From NCBI GenBank assembly GCA_037176885.1, contig JAWWNJ010000221.1, positions 62,001-126,000 of the forward strand: a DNA stretch of 64,000 bases, given 5' to 3'. The notes beneath the pieces were generated by a model, which was not told the DNA's origin, did not search any database, and worked only from the letters and a program-made list of their open reading frames with translations. Shown here in pieces: positions 62,772 to 64,000 of this stretch. The translations under genes were made by a program, and so were the position numbers. This DNA comes from Favolaschia claudopus. Lineage: Eukaryota > Basidiomycota > Agaricomycetes > Agaricales > Mycenaceae. The stretch's first letter is position 1, and the number at the start of each line of letters is the position of its first letter.

Positions 62772-64000
62772 TAGTGCTGCCGGAAGCTGGAGTTAGCTCC
62801 GAGCTGAGTTCAGCTCCAACTCGGCACGTTACCATAAACGGCACCTCGAGGTGATGCCAGCTCGCCTCGCCTCGGCCCCCAAAACAGGCACTGTGACACT
62901 CTTGACAGCGTCACTGAGTGACTGGCGCGTCAAGCACAATCCTCGTCCTCCCGCTCACCGGTTAGCGCGTTCCTGCCGCGAACCAATCCTCCTATGATTC
63001 ACCTCAACCTCGCTTGGCGTCGACGTCACCGCCTGGCTGCTACGGAGAATGCGAAACGCCCCACACAGAGCTGGAAATATGACGCAAAGGTGGCGCGTCG
63101 GGATAGTGCGTTGGCGCACTCAGGGTCCAAGGTACGCGCAATAGATACCTCCGAAATGTTATATATATTGCCCCAATTATACTCCATTCCAACCCTCCCT
63201 CTTGTGAACTCCCATGGCCTCGCCGTCCTGCCAATGCGGCAACCCGCAGGCATGCACTTGCTACATCCAATCCAACCCCCGCGTCAAAACAATTTCACAA
63301 CGCATTCCTACCCCACGCCCAACGTCTTTGGCTCCTGGCCTGGCTCTCAGGTTCATGCCGTGCCTCTCCCGCCTCAAGCTTTCATCCCCGGATCGCCGTA
63401 TCCTCCACCACCTCCCGTCACTTTCGGCCAGACTTACGGCTTTCAAAATACATACCCCGCCTTATTTAACACCGTGATTCCTCCCCCTTCCTCTGCGGCA
63501 ACCCATGCACCATTTGTCGACGCGACTAACACGATTAATGCCGGCCTCGCTCCGCCACAGCGCAAGAAGAAACGTAAAGCGAATCCCAACGCTAACTCGG
63601 CAGCTACATCGCGTACCCGTCGCCGCATCGACCCCAACTCCACCTCCGAACCGGCTGTGTTCGGGGTCGGTCCGTCTGACCCAAATGTTGCAGCGGCAGC
63701 AGCTGCCTCTGAATCAGTTTCCCATCCTTCAATCCCTCACCCCAACTTCGGCTCTTTGGTCAATCAATCTTCGGCATCCGGAGACGATGCAACAGATGTT
63801 TGGTATTTTGTTCGAGGCGTTCACGGCGCTTCTGCGCCAACCGTCGCACCAGAACCAACGGAAATGAAGGAAGATCGACCGGATAAAAAGGTGTTTTCCC
63901 ATTTGTCGTGCCGCCTCTGTCCGTGAGTGTTCAAGTGTGTTCTGTTTTTGTTTTCGCTATCTGAACCCTTCCATCGTTAGATTTCCGAAATGGAAGGCAT
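62772..64000 (+). mobile_element. hAT transposon copy 2, right part outside the window
   Basis: It starts TAGTGCTGCCGGAAGCTGGA and follows the reverse complement of 52958-51730 base for base as far as I compared. The first transposase exon is identical at protein level. The outer 8 bp (GTTGAAGG, 62764-62771) would be the target duplication to look for beyond the window. It lies immediately 5' of the chromodomain gene, in divergent orientation. Confidence 0.88.
62994..64000 (+). CDS. hAT transposase, copy 2 (3' end outside window)
   Basis: The first exon, 310 codons from 62994, is identical to that of copy 1 (52736-51804) and ends at the same donor (GTGAGTGTTC near 63925). The second exon begins near 63980 with FPKWKA, the part of the BED finger after the intron. 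Domain content visible here: proline-rich N-terminus, basic PQRKKKRKAN stretch and the first zinc ligands of the BED finger. See copy 1 for the catalytic region. Confidence 0.85.

Overview
The window reads as nuclear DNA of a mushroom-forming basidiomycete (Agaricomycete), probably from an accessory, transposon-dense part of a chromosome. Reasons: short GT-AG introns of about 50-60 bp split several genes; Ngaro/DIRS, Ty1/copia and Ty3/gypsy remnants are mixed with an intact hAT transposon; and there are protein families I know from Agaricomycetes (RecQ-like helicase, DUF6589, KDZ-type tails, F-box/LRR-type proteins). The species cannot be told from the sequence. All family names come from pattern recognition, not database searches.

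Layout. 0-4.5 kb: the C-terminus of a RecQ-like helicase faces a DUF6589 gene tail to tail, 46 bp apart. 4.9-6.3 kb: a terminal-inverted-repeat (TIR) element with CATGAATTTC arrays, carrying a smaller element inside. 6.8-9.9 kb: a broken Ngaro/DIRS retroelement (reverse transcriptase, RNase H, tyrosine recombinase) split by a 451-bp MITE. 10-16 kb: mostly non-coding, with two small MITEs, one of them sitting in a retroelement gag gene. 16-18 kb: two doubtful minus-strand genes. 18.8-22.4 kb: a cluster of five MITEs, the last of which breaks an EPL1-like gene; a bZIP-like ORF follows at 23 kb. 24-31 kb: low-coding DNA with MITEs, a gypsy fragment and a second Ngaro fragment. 31.4-32.7 kb: a 424-residue coiled-coil gene. 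34.8-40 kb: MITEs, a four-armed hairpin repeat, a deleted copia element and a gypsy protease fragment. 40.5-41.0 kb: a four-exon histone H4 gene that is complete but divergent. 41-49 kb: repeats, a gag zinc-knuckle remnant, an LTR-like stretch and a KDZ-like tail. 49.4-53.0 kb: a full hAT transposon. 53.4-54.8 kb: a decayed F-box-like gene. 55.4-56.3 kb: a long-TIR element. 56.5-59.4 kb: a large two-part gene of a family I cannot name. 61.1-62.8 kb: a chromodomain gene, directly followed by a second, apparently identical hAT copy inserted 11 bp from its start codon.

How it fits together. Most of the content is selfish DNA, and several insertions can be ordered because the target sequence can be read on both sides. 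The best functional cargo is the H4 gene (normal length, TATA box, clean introns, but two tail acetylation lysines replaced). A broken EPL1-like gene lies in the same window; EPL1 belongs to the NuA4 complex that acetylates H4, but the co-occurrence may be chance. The best candidates for undescribed biology are the unnamed 56.5-59.4 kb family, the RecQ-like/DUF6589 gene pair, and a MITE superfamily that duplicates AAT.
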